Below are positions 54,278 to 63,146 of a stretch of 64,000 bases of DNA, in pieces. The stretch is from the NCBI GenBank assembly GCA_963753105.1, contig CAVWBD010000001.1, forward strand, positions 124,001-188,000, read 5' to 3'. Origin of the DNA: SZUA-36 sp963753105. Its GTDB lineage: Bacteria; Pseudomonadota; Gammaproteobacteria; Xanthomonadales; SZUA-36. Each line of letters starts with the position of its first letter. Position 1 is the first letter of the stretch. The position numbers were made by a program, and so were the translations under genes. Below the pieces are notes generated by a model, which saw nothing but the letters and a program-made list of their open reading frames with translations, had not been told where the DNA came from and searched no databases.

Positions 54278-55708
54278 TCAATAGCGGTAGTGGTCGGGCT
54301 TGTAAGGGCCATCGACTTCCACGCTGATGTATTTTGCCTGTTCATCACTAAGCTGCGTCAAGTGGGCGCCGATGCGCCCCAGGTGCAAGCGTGCGACCTT
54401 CTCATCGAGGTGTTTGGGCAAAACGTACACGTCGTGCTGGTAGCGTTCCGGGTATTGCCACAACTCGATCTGCGCCAGCACCTGGTTGGTGAAGGAGTTC
54501 GACATCACGAAGCTCGGATGACCGGTTGCACAACCCAGGTTGACCAGCCGCCCCTTGGCCAGCAGGATGATGCGCTTGCCATCCGGGAAGATCACGTGAT
54601 CGACCTGTGGCTTGATGTTCTCCCACTCGTAATCCGACAGGCTGGCCACGTCGATCTCGTTGTCGAAGTGCCCGATATTGCAGACGATGGCCTGGTCCTT
54701 CATGGCGGCCATGTGGTCGTGGCTCAGAACATGGTAGTTGCCGGTGGCGGTGACGAAGATATCGGCCTTATCTGCCGCTTCATCCATGGTCACGACCCGG
54801 TAACCCTCCATCGATGCCTGCAGCGCGCAGATTGGATCGATCTCGGTGATTAGCACTGTAGCACCCAGGCCACGCAAGGACTGGGCACAACCCTTGCCCA
54901 CATCACCGTAACCCGCCACGACGGCGGTTTTACCCGCGATCATCACATCGGTGGCCCGCTTGATACCGTCCACCAGCGATTCACGGCAACCGTACAGATT
55001 GTCGAATTTCGACTTGGTCACCGAGTCGTTCACATTGATCGCAGGGAACGGCAAAGTGCCTTCCTTGGCCATTTCATACAAGCGTTTGACACCGGTCGTG
55101 GTTTCCTCGGTGACACCCTGGATTTTCGAAAGCGCCCTGGCGTACCAGCCATGGCGTGTTTCCAGGCGTTTCTTGATCGCGTTGAACAGGGCGACCTGCT
55201 CCTCGGAGTTCGGTTTATCCAGGATCGACGGATCCGCTTCTGCCTGCGCGCCCAGGTAAAGCAGCAGCGTAGCGTCACCACCGTCATCGAGGATCATGTT
55301 GGCAAAGTTCTCATCACCTTCGCCATTGCCCCAATCGAATATCCGGTGGGTGAACTCCCAGTATTCATCCAGGTTCTCGCCCTTGAAGGCGAAAACCGGC
55401 GTGCCACCGGCTGCGATCGCGGCAGCGGCGTGGTCCTGGGTCGAGTAGATATTGCACGAGGCCCAGCGGACTTCCGCACCCAGCGCCTTCAATGACTCGA
55501 TCAGCACCGCGGTCTGGATGGTCATGTGCAGGCTGCCCGCAATACGCGCACCCTTCAGCGGTTGTGATTCACCCAGTTCTTCACGCACCGACATCAAGCC
55601 GGGCATTTCTGTCTCGGCGATGGCAATTTCGCGACGGCCAAACGCCGCCTGCTCGATATCGGCAACGTAGTAATCCTGCCGGCTTATTTCTTCAATCACT
55701 GCACTCAT
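54278..55708 (-). CDS. ahcY: S-adenosylhomocysteinase
   Basis: 476 residues. GARIAGSLHMTIQTAVLIESL, SVTKSKFDNLYGCRESLVDGIKRATDVMIAGKTAVVAGYGDVGKGCA (NAD-binding Rossmann) and the C-terminal KPDHYRY are diagnostic. It splits S-adenosylhomocysteine to adenosine and homocysteine, keeping methylation running. Only 17 bases separate it from metK, so there is no room for an SAH riboswitch directly before it. Confidence 0.97.
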   Translation of the reverse strand: MSAVIEEISRQDYYVADIEQAAFGRREIAIAETEMPGLMSVREELGESQPLKGARIAGSLHMTIQTAVLIESLKALGAEVRWASCNIYSTQDHAAAAIAAGGTPVFAFKGENLDEYWEFTHRIFDWGNGEGDENFANMILDDGGDATLLLYLGAQAEADPSILDKPNSEEQVALFNAIKKRLETRHGWYARALSKIQGVTEETTTGVKRLYEMAKEGTLPFPAINVNDSVTKSKFDNLYGCRESLVDGIKRATDVMIAGKTAVVAGYGDVGKGCAQSLRGLGATVLITEIDPICALQASMEGYRVVTMDEAADKADIFVTATGNYHVLSHDHMAAMKDQAIVCNIGHFDNEIDVASLSDYEWENIKPQVDHVIFPDGKRIILLAKGRLVNLGCATGHPSFVMSNSFTNQVLAQIELWQYPERYQHDVYVLPKHLDEKVARLHLGRIGAHLTQLSDEQAKYISVEVDGPYKPDHYRY

Positions 55709-55725
55709 CTCATTAATTCCTCTGT

Positions 55726-56889
55726 TTACAGGCCGGCTGCCTGGCGTAATTCATCTGCCTTGTCGGTTTTTTCCCAGCTGACACCCAGGTCTTCCCTGCC
55801 CATGTGGCCGTAAGCGGCCAACGGTGTATAGATCGGCTTGATCAGGTCCAGCGAGGTGATGATGCCGTAGGGTGTCAGGTCAAAATATTCCCTGACCAGT
55901 TGTTCGATCCGCTCGGCAGGAATCTTCTCCGTACCAAAGGTATCGATACCGATGGAGGTGGGCTTGGCAACACCGATGGCGTAGGACACCTGGACCTCGA
56001 GACGGTCTGCCAGGCCGGCTGCAACGATGTTCTTGGCCACGTAACGCGCGGCGTAGGCTGCTGAACGGTCCACTTTTGACGGGTCCTTGCCGGAAAAAGC
56101 ACCGCCGCCGTGACGGGCCACGCCGCCATAGGTATCCACGATGATCTTGCGCCCGGTCAGACCGGCGTCACCCACGGGCCCACCCACTTCGAAGCGCCCG
56201 GTCGGGTTGATGTGGTACTTGGTGTTGTCATCCAGCCAGTTGGCTGGCAACACGGGCTTGATGATTTCCTCCATCACCAATTCCCTGATCTGTTCCTGCG
56301 TTGAATCCCTGTGGTGCTGGCTCGACAGCACGACCGCGTCGATACCGACCGGCCTGTCGTCCTGGTAACGGAAGGTTACCTGGCTCTTGGCGTCCGGACG
56401 CAAATGGAAACGCCCGTCACTGGTATTGCGACGGATCTCGGCCTGTTTCTTGACCAGCTCATGCGCGTAGTAAATCGGCGCCGGCATCAACACGTCGGTT
56501 TCATTCGACGCGTAACCGAACATCAGCCCCTGGTCTCCCGCACCCTGCTCTTCCGGAGATGCGCGGTTCACACCCTGGTCGATGTCACCGGACTGTTTGC
56601 CGATGATGTTGACCACGCCACAGGTGTGGCCGTCAAAGCCATACTCGGAAGATTCGTAACCGATATTCACGATCACCTTGCGGATAATGTCTTCCAGGTC
56701 TACCCAGGCATCGGTGGTAATTTCACCGCCAACGATAACGACACCGGTCTTGATAAAAGTCTCGCAAGCCACGTGGGCTGCCTTGTCTTCCTTGATAATG
56801 GCGTCCAGTACCGCATCGGAAATCTGGTCGGCAACCTTGTCCGGATGGCCTTCAGAAACGGATTCGGATGTAAACAGGTAATTTTTCAT
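55726..56889 (-). CDS. metK: S-adenosylmethionine synthetase
   Basis: About 387 residues from MKNYLFTSESVSEGHPDKVADQISDA; the longer 393-residue start lies upstream with no better ribosome site. GAGDQGLMFGYA and the GGGAFSGKDPSKVDRSAAYAARYVAKN phosphate loop are intact. It makes SAM from methionine and ATP. First gene of the SAM-recycling operon, with an extended -10 promoter upstream. Confidence 0.97.
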   Translation of the reverse strand: MKNYLFTSESVSEGHPDKVADQISDAVLDAIIKEDKAAHVACETFIKTGVVIVGGEITTDAWVDLEDIIRKVIVNIGYESSEYGFDGHTCGVVNIIGKQSGDIDQGVNRASPEEQGAGDQGLMFGYASNETDVLMPAPIYYAHELVKKQAEIRRNTSDGRFHLRPDAKSQVTFRYQDDRPVGIDAVVLSSQHHRDSTQEQIRELVMEEIIKPVLPANWLDDNTKYHINPTGRFEVGGPVGDAGLTGRKIIVDTYGGVARHGGGAFSGKDPSKVDRSAAYAARYVAKNIVAAGLADRLEVQVSYAIGVAKPTSIGIDTFGTEKIPAERIEQLVREYFDLTPYGIITSLDLIKPIYTPLAAYGHMGREDLGVSWEKTDKADELRQAAGL

Positions 56890-56905
56890 GATTCCCAAAC
56901 TCCAC

Positions 56906-56947
56906 AATATATCTTTCTATTCGGATTAAGAGATATATTTTATAGCA
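56906..56947 (-). promoter_or_regulatory. metK promoter and leader inverted repeat
   Basis: Read on the minus strand, TGCTATAAA (56947-56939) is an extended -10 element. Next to it the leader contains AATATATCT and AGATATATT, a perfect 9-bp inverted repeat spaced by 16 bases (56906-56914 and 56931-56939). No SAM or SAH riboswitch core was recognised; the AT stem could be an operator or a leader fold. Confidence 0.45.
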
Positions 56948-57040
56948 AATGTTTTAAAATTGCATCTTTGAATGCATGAACATGGACAGCGGGCACTGTT
57001 TCCATGAGCGGAACACAGGCCCCGCCTCATCCGGTTTACA

Positions 57041-57109
57041 TTGAGAACCGGGTGTAATTCGGTGCATAATATGTGAATGCCTACACGGGTCTGACAGGTC
57101 TGACAGACC
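57041..57109 (+). promoter_or_regulatory. promoter and palindromic leader of the 57134 transporter gene
   Basis: TTGAGA (57041-57046), 18-base spacer, CATAAT (57065-57070). Downstream the leader has a 9-base tandem repeat GGTCTGACA (57088-57096 and 57097-57105). The second copy continues into GGTCTG-A-CAGACC, a perfect palindrome, 25 bases before the ATG. A repressor operator or translational hairpin is likely. Confidence 0.5.
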
Positions 57110-57133
57110 TAACCCACCGGGAGACGAGAAAAA

Positions 57134-58504
57134 ATGACAGAAACGCTTGTCATGAACGACTCAATGATGATTTCAGGAATCATCCTTGCCATTACGTTCA
57201 TAGGAATTTTCACGGAAACACTGCACGGCTTTCATCGCGCCAAGTTCGCCATGATGGGTGCGATCATGATGATCGTGGCCGGCCAGTACTATGGTTTCTA
57301 CGATTCACACCTGGCGGTGCTCGCCATCGACTGGAATGTCGTTTTCCTGCTCGGCTGCATGATGGCCATTGTTTCCATCATGATTCCCACCGGTGGCTTC
57401 GAGGCCATGGCCAATTACATGGCCAAGATCAGCAAAGGCAGGCAATTCATGTTGCTGACCCTGCTCGGCACGGGTGTCACCGTGCTGTCATTGCTGCTGG
57501 ACAACGTTACTACCGTGGTCATTTTCGGTCCGTTGATCATCCTGATCGCGCGCGCCATGAAGGTCACGCCGATCCCGTTCCTGCTGGCCGCGGCCCTGTT
57601 GTCTGACACCGGTGGTGTGGCAACACTGGTCGGTGACCCGCCGAACCTGATGATCGGCTCGGCCAAGGGTATCGACTTCAATACGTTCGCGTACCACATG
57701 AGCGGCATGACTTTTGCCGCGTGGATTACCGTGCTGTTCGTACTGCGCTTCCTGTTCCGCAAGGAAATGGCTGTCAAACCCGAGGGTGAATACCACGACA
57801 AGGATGAGTTCAACGACCGCAAACTGTGGAACCAGTCACTGCTGGTGCTCGGCCTGATGGTCGTATTGTTCATGGTGCACCACTCCATCGGCTGGGAACC
57901 GTGGATGGTTTCAGCGGCCGGCCTGACCCTGCTGGTATTCATTGCCCGCAAGGTTGAAATGGACCACGCCATGGAAGACGTCGAGATTCCGTTGCTTATC
58001 TTTTTCATCTCCCTGTTCATCGTGGTCGGCGGTGTCGAACACAGCGGTTTCCTGCGTTACCTGGGCCAGTTCATCGTTCCCTTCGTGCAGAAAGACTTGC
58101 TGGTGGCAACACTTGTCCTTTTATGGGTGGCCGCGGTACTGTCTGCCGCGATTGATAACATACCGTTTACTGCTGCCATGATCCCCATCCTGCTCGGCAT
58201 GGAAGCACAGGGCATCCACGTCACGCCCCTGTGGTGGGCACTGGCTGCTGGTGTCGGCATGGGTGGTAACGGCACGCATATTGGCTCAACCGCCAATGTC
58301 TACATCGTGACGATTTCGGAACGGCTGGCCAAACGGGAAAACGACCCCTCGCTGGCCATAACGCCTTGGATCTGGTTCCGCTACGGCACACCCGCGATGA
58401 TCGCAACTCTGATCGTATGCAGCTTCATTTTTTACTTTTTCTTTGATTTCTACAACGCAGCAGAGATCAGCAGCCATGCTGCCAAGGCCGCACCGGTTCA
58501 CTAG
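57134..58504 (+). CDS. ArsB/NhaD-superfamily ion transporter
   Basis: 456 residues with about 11-12 membrane segments. IT-superfamily blocks occur in both halves: LLDNVTTVVIFGPLII and LLSDTGGVATLVGDPPNLMIGSA; AIDNIPFTAAMIPIL and GGNGTHIGSTANVYIV. It resembles the P-protein/ArsB/NhaD branch; arsenite, Na+ or another ion cannot be chosen from sequence, and no ars genes are nearby. GGGAG precedes the ATG. Confidence 0.82.
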   Translation: MTETLVMNDSMMISGIILAITFIGIFTETLHGFHRAKFAMMGAIMMIVAGQYYGFYDSHLAVLAIDWNVVFLLGCMMAIVSIMIPTGGFEAMANYMAKISKGRQFMLLTLLGTGVTVLSLLLDNVTTVVIFGPLIILIARAMKVTPIPFLLAAALLSDTGGVATLVGDPPNLMIGSAKGIDFNTFAYHMSGMTFAAWITVLFVLRFLFRKEMAVKPEGEYHDKDEFNDRKLWNQSLLVLGLMVVLFMVHHSIGWEPWMVSAAGLTLLVFIARKVEMDHAMEDVEIPLLIFFISLFIVVGGVEHSGFLRYLGQFIVPFVQKDLLVATLVLLWVAAVLSAAIDNIPFTAAMIPILLGMEAQGIHVTPLWWALAAGVGMGGNGTHIGSTANVYIVTISERLAKRENDPSLAITPWIWFRYGTPAMIATLIVCSFIFYFFFDFYNAAEISSHAAKAAPVH

Positions 58505-58524
58505 GATCATGAAGAGGATTGCAC

Positions 58525-58551
58525 AAAGCCCGGCAAAGCCGGGCTTTTTTT
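58525..58551 (+). terminator. rho-independent terminator
   Basis: AAAGCCCGGC-AAA-GCCGGGCTTT with a seven-T tail, 20 bases after the transporter stop and before trmB. Confidence 0.93.
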
Positions 58552-58580
58552 ACCTCGGAAAATGATTACCATTTTTTGAT

Positions 58581-59264
58581 ATGACTGATACGCAAGATAG
58601 GAAAATACGTAGTTTCGTCCTGCGCAAGGGTCGTCTGACCCCCGCCCAACAGCACGCGCTGGACGAGCTGTGGCCTTATTACGGCATAGATAATGCCACG
58701 ACGGTGCTGGATTTTGCCGACCACTTCGAGCGCACGGCGGATGTGGTCGTAGAGATCGGTTTTGGCAACGGTGAATCTACCTGGCAGATGGCGCAAGGTG
58801 AGCCTGATAAAAATTTTATCGGTATCGAAGTGCACCCCCCGGGCGTGGGCCAGTTGTTGATGGCGCTCGAAAAATACACCCTCGAGAATGTGCGTATCGT
58901 CCGTGACGACGCGGTCAGCTTCCTCGAGCAGCGCATCGCCCCGGGAAGCCTTGCAGGCGTGCGTATTTATTTTCCTGATCCGTGGCCAAAGAAACGACAC
59001 CACAAACGACGCATCATCCAACCCGGTTTTGTGCTTGAACTGGCCCGTTGCATGGCCAGCGGTGGACTGCTGCACCTGGCGACCGACTGGCAACCCTACG
59101 CCGAACACATGCTGGAGGTGATCGGCGGCAACCCGGACTTTGCAAACCTGTCAGAGACTGCCGATTACGTTGAGCAGCCCGACTGGCGGCCCCACACCAA
59201 GTACGAACAACGTGGTGAACGGCTGGGCCACGTGGTGCGTGACCTGCTGTACCGGCGCTTATGA
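58581..59264 (+). CDS. trmB: tRNA (guanine46-N7)-methyltransferase
   Basis: 227 residues. EIGFGNGESTWQMA (SAM motif), EVHPPGVGQLL, YFPDPWPKKRHHKRRI (the TrmB signature), and a terminal TKYEQRGERLGH. It methylates G46 in the tRNA variable loop. A stand-alone gene following a terminator. Confidence 0.97.
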   Translation: MTDTQDRKIRSFVLRKGRLTPAQQHALDELWPYYGIDNATTVLDFADHFERTADVVVEIGFGNGESTWQMAQGEPDKNFIGIEVHPPGVGQLLMALEKYTLENVRIVRDDAVSFLEQRIAPGSLAGVRIYFPDPWPKKRHHKRRIIQPGFVLELARCMASGGLLHLATDWQPYAEHMLEVIGGNPDFANLSETADYVEQPDWRPHTKYEQRGERLGHVVRDLLYRRL

Positions 59265-59361
59265 AGAAATCACCCATCACCCGCCACATCGCTGTAAAAT
59301 CACTTGTAATTGAAAGCGGTAAATCCACGAGCACATTGACCACGACACGCAGAAATACACC

Positions 59362-61200
59362 ATGGAAGTAGGCCTCACACTCACAGGCGATATGCTGCTC
59401 GTGCTGGTCGTGCTGGCTATCACCATTACCTTATTCGTGCTGGAAGTCGTGCGCGTCGACGTGGTGGCCCTGACCGTCATGGTGTTGCTGGGCCTGCTTG
59501 GCCTGGTTCCTTCTGGTCAACTGTTTAACGGTTTCGCATCCAATGCCGTGATTTCCATTATCGCGGTCATGATACTGGGGGCGGGACTGGACAGAACCGG
59601 TGTCATGACGGTGGTTGCCGCCTTTATCCTGCGTATCGGCGGTAAAACCGCGAACAGGATCATACCGTTAGTCTCCGGCACCGTTGGTGTGATCTCGAGC
59701 CTGATGCAAAACGTGGGCGCCACGGCCCTGTTTCTGCCGGTCGTATCGCGTATCTCGGTACGCACCGAGATACCGCTTTCACGCTTGCTGATGCCGATGG
59801 GGTTCTGCGCCATCATGGGTGGCACCATGACGATGGTTGGTTCCTCACCGCTTATCCTGTTAAACGACCTGATATCGGCTTCCAACGCCTCCCTGCCACC
59901 GGGCGCCGAGACCCTGGGCCAGTTCGAACTATTCGACGTGGCGCCCGTGGGCCTGGCCCTGTTGCTGACCGGTATCGTGTATTTCCTGATCGTGGGCAAG
60001 TGGTTATTACCGGAAAACAGGACGGAGCCCACGGCCGCCCCGGCGCGCACCAAGACCTATTTTGCCGATACTTATGGAATCAAGGGCGATGTTTACGAAC
60101 TGCTGGTCACGGTGGACAGCCCGCTGGTCGGCATGCAGGTCGGTGACGCCGAAAAACTGGAAGGAATCCCGCGCCTGCTGGCCATCCGCAATACCGAGGA
60201 ACCCCGCATGGCGCCGCCCACGGACGAGATGATCTGGGTCGGCACCATTCTCGGCGTCATGGGCAGCCGTGACGTGGTCGGGCGGTTTGCGCTGGATTAC
60301 CACTGCCGTCTGCAACCACGCGTTAAGACTTTTGGCGGTCTGTTCAACCCCAGCCGTGCGGGCATCTCGGAGGTCGTTATCCCACCCGGCTCGAAGATTA
60401 TCGGCCAGTCCATCGGCGAGGCGCGTTTGCGCAAACGGTATGGTATCAGCGTGCTGGCGGTTAACCGGCGCGGTAATGTCATCACCGAGAACGTGCGCGA
60501 ACAGGTGTTGGAAGCCGGTGATTGCCTGGTCAGCCACAGCACCTGGCGGGACCTTGCCGAGCTGCACAAGGGCCGCAAGTTCATCGTTGCCACGGATATA
60601 CCCAAGGAAGAGCAGCGTCCGCAAAAAGTCGGCCATGCGCTGGCGTTTTTTGCACTTTCGATCGGTATGATCATGTTCACCGATTTCAGGCTGTCCATTG
60701 CATTACTGGTCGGGGCGCTGGGCATGATACTGACCAACGTGATCAGTATCGACGAGGCCTACAACTCGGTCAGCTGGAAAACCGTTTTCCTGGTTGCCAG
60801 CCTGATCCCCATCGGACTGGCCATGGAACTGACCGGTACGGCCGCATGGATCGCCCAGCAAGCCATGGTGCTGCTGGGTGATTTCCCGGATATCGCGGTT
60901 CAGATCGTGATCGCTGTGCTGGCCACCGTGTTCAGCCTGGTCATGTCGAATGTCGGCGCTACCACCATCCTGGTGCCCATCGCCATCAGCATCGCCCTGG
61001 CCATTGGCGCCAACCCGACCATGTATGCCCTGATCGTCGCCCTGTCCACCTCCAATGCCTTTATCCTGCCGACCCACCAGGTCAATGCCCTGATTATCGG
61101 TCCCGGCGGTTACAAGGTTGCAGATTTCGTGCGCGTTGGCAGCGGTATGTCGGTGATCTTCCTGGTCGTCATGCTGACGGTGGTCAACCTCATCTTCTGA
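59362..61200 (+). CDS. SLC13-type permease with two central TrkA-C domains
   Basis: 612 residues: N-terminal membrane half (residues 1-220), two cytoplasmic RCK/TrkA-C-like domains (about 235-420), then the second membrane half. Motifs: SLMQNVGATALFLPV near 115 and MSNVGATTILVPIAISIALAIGANPTMYA near 530, the inverted repeats of the DASS/SLC13 fold. Likely a Na+-coupled carrier for dicarboxylates, sulfate or similar. The central domains may bind a ligand for gating. Confidence 0.88.
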   Translation: MEVGLTLTGDMLLVLVVLAITITLFVLEVVRVDVVALTVMVLLGLLGLVPSGQLFNGFASNAVISIIAVMILGAGLDRTGVMTVVAAFILRIGGKTANRIIPLVSGTVGVISSLMQNVGATALFLPVVSRISVRTEIPLSRLLMPMGFCAIMGGTMTMVGSSPLILLNDLISASNASLPPGAETLGQFELFDVAPVGLALLLTGIVYFLIVGKWLLPENRTEPTAAPARTKTYFADTYGIKGDVYELLVTVDSPLVGMQVGDAEKLEGIPRLLAIRNTEEPRMAPPTDEMIWVGTILGVMGSRDVVGRFALDYHCRLQPRVKTFGGLFNPSRAGISEVVIPPGSKIIGQSIGEARLRKRYGISVLAVNRRGNVITENVREQVLEAGDCLVSHSTWRDLAELHKGRKFIVATDIPKEEQRPQKVGHALAFFALSIGMIMFTDFRLSIALLVGALGMILTNVISIDEAYNSVSWKTVFLVASLIPIGLAMELTGTAAWIAQQAMVLLGDFPDIAVQIVIAVLATVFSLVMSNVGATTILVPIAISIALAIGANPTMYALIVALSTSNAFILPTHQVNALIIGPGGYKVADFVRVGSGMSVIFLVVMLTVVNLIF

Positions 61201-61209
61201 GACAAAAAC

Positions 61210-61527
61210 ATGCCGCATTACATCAACCCGCCACCACAGGGTCCTTTGAGCAGGATCGTAGCCAGCATCATTGCCGTATTCGCGCTGGTGGGCGCTGTCA
61301 TGCTCGGCATGGTCGCCTTCCTGGTGATCGCCGGCCTGGCGCTCGTGGCCGGTGTCGCCCTCTGGTTGCGGATCGCCTGGATCAAGAGACGCTTGAAGAA
61401 AGACGGTGTCAACCTGCATGACAAGGCCGCAGAAAGCACGGGTTCAGGCCATGTAATCGACGCGGAATACACCGTTGTAAACCCTTCCAGCGAGCAAACG
61501 GACACGCCGGATAAAAATCAACGTTGA
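61210..61527 (+). CDS. small membrane protein
   Basis: 105 residues with two hydrophobic helices (residues 14-55), then a basic stretch (RIAWIKRRLKKDG) and an acidic tail (GHVIDAEYTVV). The family is not recognised. Only nine bases follow the SLC13 gene, so the two are probably co-transcribed. Confidence 0.65.
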   Translation: MPHYINPPPQGPLSRIVASIIAVFALVGAVMLGMVAFLVIAGLALVAGVALWLRIAWIKRRLKKDGVNLHDKAAESTGSGHVIDAEYTVVNPSSEQTDTPDKNQR

Positions 61528-61581
61528 AAAACTGCTATCTCAGGCTAGACTTAACATATCAACTTCTAATCGGTTCTCAAC

Positions 61582-62016
61582 ATGTCAAAAGTCTCTGAAA
61601 TTCTGGACAACAAGGGTGCGATGGTACTTTCCGTCGATATCAACGAGTCCGTACTGGATGCCATCAACCTGATGGCGCAGGTCAACATCGGCGCCGTACT
61701 CGTGCAGGAAGGCGATACCATCGCCGGTATTTTTACCGAACGGGACTACCTGCAAAAAATTGCCCTGAAAGACCTGTCTTCAAGAGAAACCAGGGTTGGT
61801 GACGTGATGACGACACCCGTTGTCTCCGCCGACCCATCAGATTCCATTCAGCAATGCATGGAAACCATGACAACGTGCCGCTGTCGCCACCTGCCGATTG
61901 TCAATGACGGGAAACTGCTCGGGATCGTCTCGATCGGTGACCTGGTAAAGAGAATGCTGGATGAGAAGGAAGCCGAGGTTGAACACCTGAGCCAGTATAT
62001 TACTGGCACTTACTGA
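61582..62016 (+). CDS. CBS-domain pair protein
   Basis: 144 residues made of two CBS domains (about residues 8-60 and 75-130): GAVLVQEGDTIAGIFTERDYL and CRHLPIVNDGKLLGIVSIGDLVK. CBS pairs bind adenine nucleotides or related ligands and act as energy sensors. No catalytic domain is attached, and the target is unknown. Confidence 0.88.
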   Translation: MSKVSEILDNKGAMVLSVDINESVLDAINLMAQVNIGAVLVQEGDTIAGIFTERDYLQKIALKDLSSRETRVGDVMTTPVVSADPSDSIQQCMETMTTCRCRHLPIVNDGKLLGIVSIGDLVKRMLDEKEAEVEHLSQYITGTY

Positions 62017-62023
62017 AGGATAT

Positions 62024-62054
62024 TACCGGTTCAGGTATTCGCCCGGTGTTTTTT
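62024..62054 (+). terminator. possible rho-independent terminator
   Basis: ACCGG (62024-62028) can pair with CCGGT (62043-62047), followed by GTTTTTTC. The stem is short but the T-tract is good. It lies at the end of the CBS gene, convergent with the next. Confidence 0.5.
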
Positions 62055-62458
62055 CATTGCTCTGCCTGCTCCTGCCTGGCCTGGTCCTGGGCGGCCTGCA
62101 GCGCTTCGTCAATCTCCGACTTCACATTCGCGCTTAGGCCGGATGTCAGGTATTGCTGTTTCAATGTGTCTTCGAGTTTTGCAAAGAGCGTGTCGATGGA
62201 TGCAATCGCGTTGGAATCATCTGCCGCTTGGTGACTACCAAACAGGTTTATCCATTTCTCGGATGCACGCCCCATTTCGATAACCTGTAGAAACTCCCGT
62301 TCCGGCTCATCACCACCACGTAGCAAACCAACCAATGTAGCGACAAGCGAGATCGGCAGCAGTACCAGGTCGCGAAGACCATCGGCCATCAGCTTGAGCT
62401 GAAATACCAGTGCCTCACGTACCAGCTCACCGCGTTTTGATGTTTTTGTTTCACTCAT
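62054..62458 (-). CDS. uncharacterised small protein
   Basis: 134 residues from ATG 62458 (MSETKTSKRGELVREALVFQ). One hydrophobic segment near residues 30-45 (LRDLVLLPISLVATLVGLLRGG) and an amphipathic C-terminus (KSEIDEALQAAQDQARQEQAEQ). Family unknown; a peripheral or monotopic membrane protein is likely. Divergent from the glycosylase gene. Confidence 0.65.
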   Translation of the reverse strand: MSETKTSKRGELVREALVFQLKLMADGLRDLVLLPISLVATLVGLLRGGDEPEREFLQVIEMGRASEKWINLFGSHQAADDSNAIASIDTLFAKLEDTLKQQYLTSGLSANVKSEIDEALQAAQDQARQEQAEQ

Positions 62459-62511
62459 GTCCTGACCCCGCGTCAAATTTGGATTACTGATCTTATGTTA
62501 GCCTAGCGCAC

Positions 62512-63012
62512 ATGAACCTGTCGCAGGGATTTCCACCGGTATCAAGAGCGGATGCGCGTGTGCTGATACTGGGCTCCATGCCCGGCAAGGCATCAATCGA
62601 GGCTGCTGAGTACTACGCTTTCCCACGCAATGTCTTCTGGAAAACCATGGGTGAGTTGTTTGATGCCGGCCCGGAGCTCGATTACCCGTCACGTCTGCAA
62701 AAACTGCTGTCTCACCAGGTCGCGCTATGGGATGTCATCTCCAGTTGCCACCGCCCGGGTTCACTGGATTCCGCCATCGCAAAAGACGGCATGGTGACCA
62801 ATGACTTCAACGGCTTTTTTGCACACCACCCGCACATCAGCCACGTTTACTTCAATGGCCAGACGGCCGCCAGCTTGTTCAGTAAAAAGGTTCAACCCGG
62901 CTTAACGCGCGAATTTGTTTACCACACGCTGCCATCGACCAGCCCCGCCCATGCAGCCAGGAGTTACACCGCCAAGCTCAAGGCCTGGTCGGTGATCAAG
63001 AGTGGGCTCTGA
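62512..63012 (+). CDS. DNA-deoxyinosine (hypoxanthine) glycosylase, uracil-DNA glycosylase superfamily
   Basis: 166 residues. UDG-superfamily family 6 motifs: LILGSMPGKASIEAAEYYAFPRNVFWKTM near residue 20 and LPSTSPAHAARSY near 145, with Asn in YYAFPRNVFW as the likely catalytic residue. It removes hypoxanthine, a product of adenine deamination, starting base excision repair. Ends at the REP pair. Confidence 0.85.
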   Translation: MNLSQGFPPVSRADARVLILGSMPGKASIEAAEYYAFPRNVFWKTMGELFDAGPELDYPSRLQKLLSHQVALWDVISSCHRPGSLDSAIAKDGMVTNDFNGFFAHHPHISHVYFNGQTAASLFSKKVQPGLTREFVYHTLPSTSPAHAARSYTAKLKAWSVIKSGL

Positions 63013-63041
63013 CTCCAGCCTGCAGGGAATGGTCCATACCC

Positions 63042-63146
63042 AATCGCGGCGAGACGCTGCTCCCACAAAACGATGAATCGCGACCAGCAAAGCTGGTCCC
63101 TCCTACACGAAAATATTCCCTGTAGGGGCAGTGTCTCGCCGTGATT
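63042..63146. repeat. inverted REP pair (BIME-like)
   Basis: AATCGCGGCGAGACGCTGC (63042-63060, continuing TCCCACA) and TGTAGGGGCAGTGTCTCGCC (63121-63140) are inverted copies differing at four positions. Between them, GACCAGC-AAA-GCTGGTC (63082-63098) forms a hairpin. The right copy overlaps the stop of the metallo-hydrolase gene. No REP-associated transposase lies in the window. Confidence 0.82.

Noticed and set aside
55709..55725. SAH riboswitch before ahcY
   Set aside because: Only 17 bases lie between metK and ahcY. No SAH or SAM riboswitch core was seen before metK either.
56941..57133. MetJ box upstream of metK
   Set aside because: No tandem AGACGTCT-like sequences are present. The only symmetry is the AT-rich inverted repeat next to the start.
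57134..58504. Arsenite efflux pump ArsB
   Set aside because: It belongs to the same superfamily, but there is no arsR, arsC or arsA nearby, so the substrate cannot be named.
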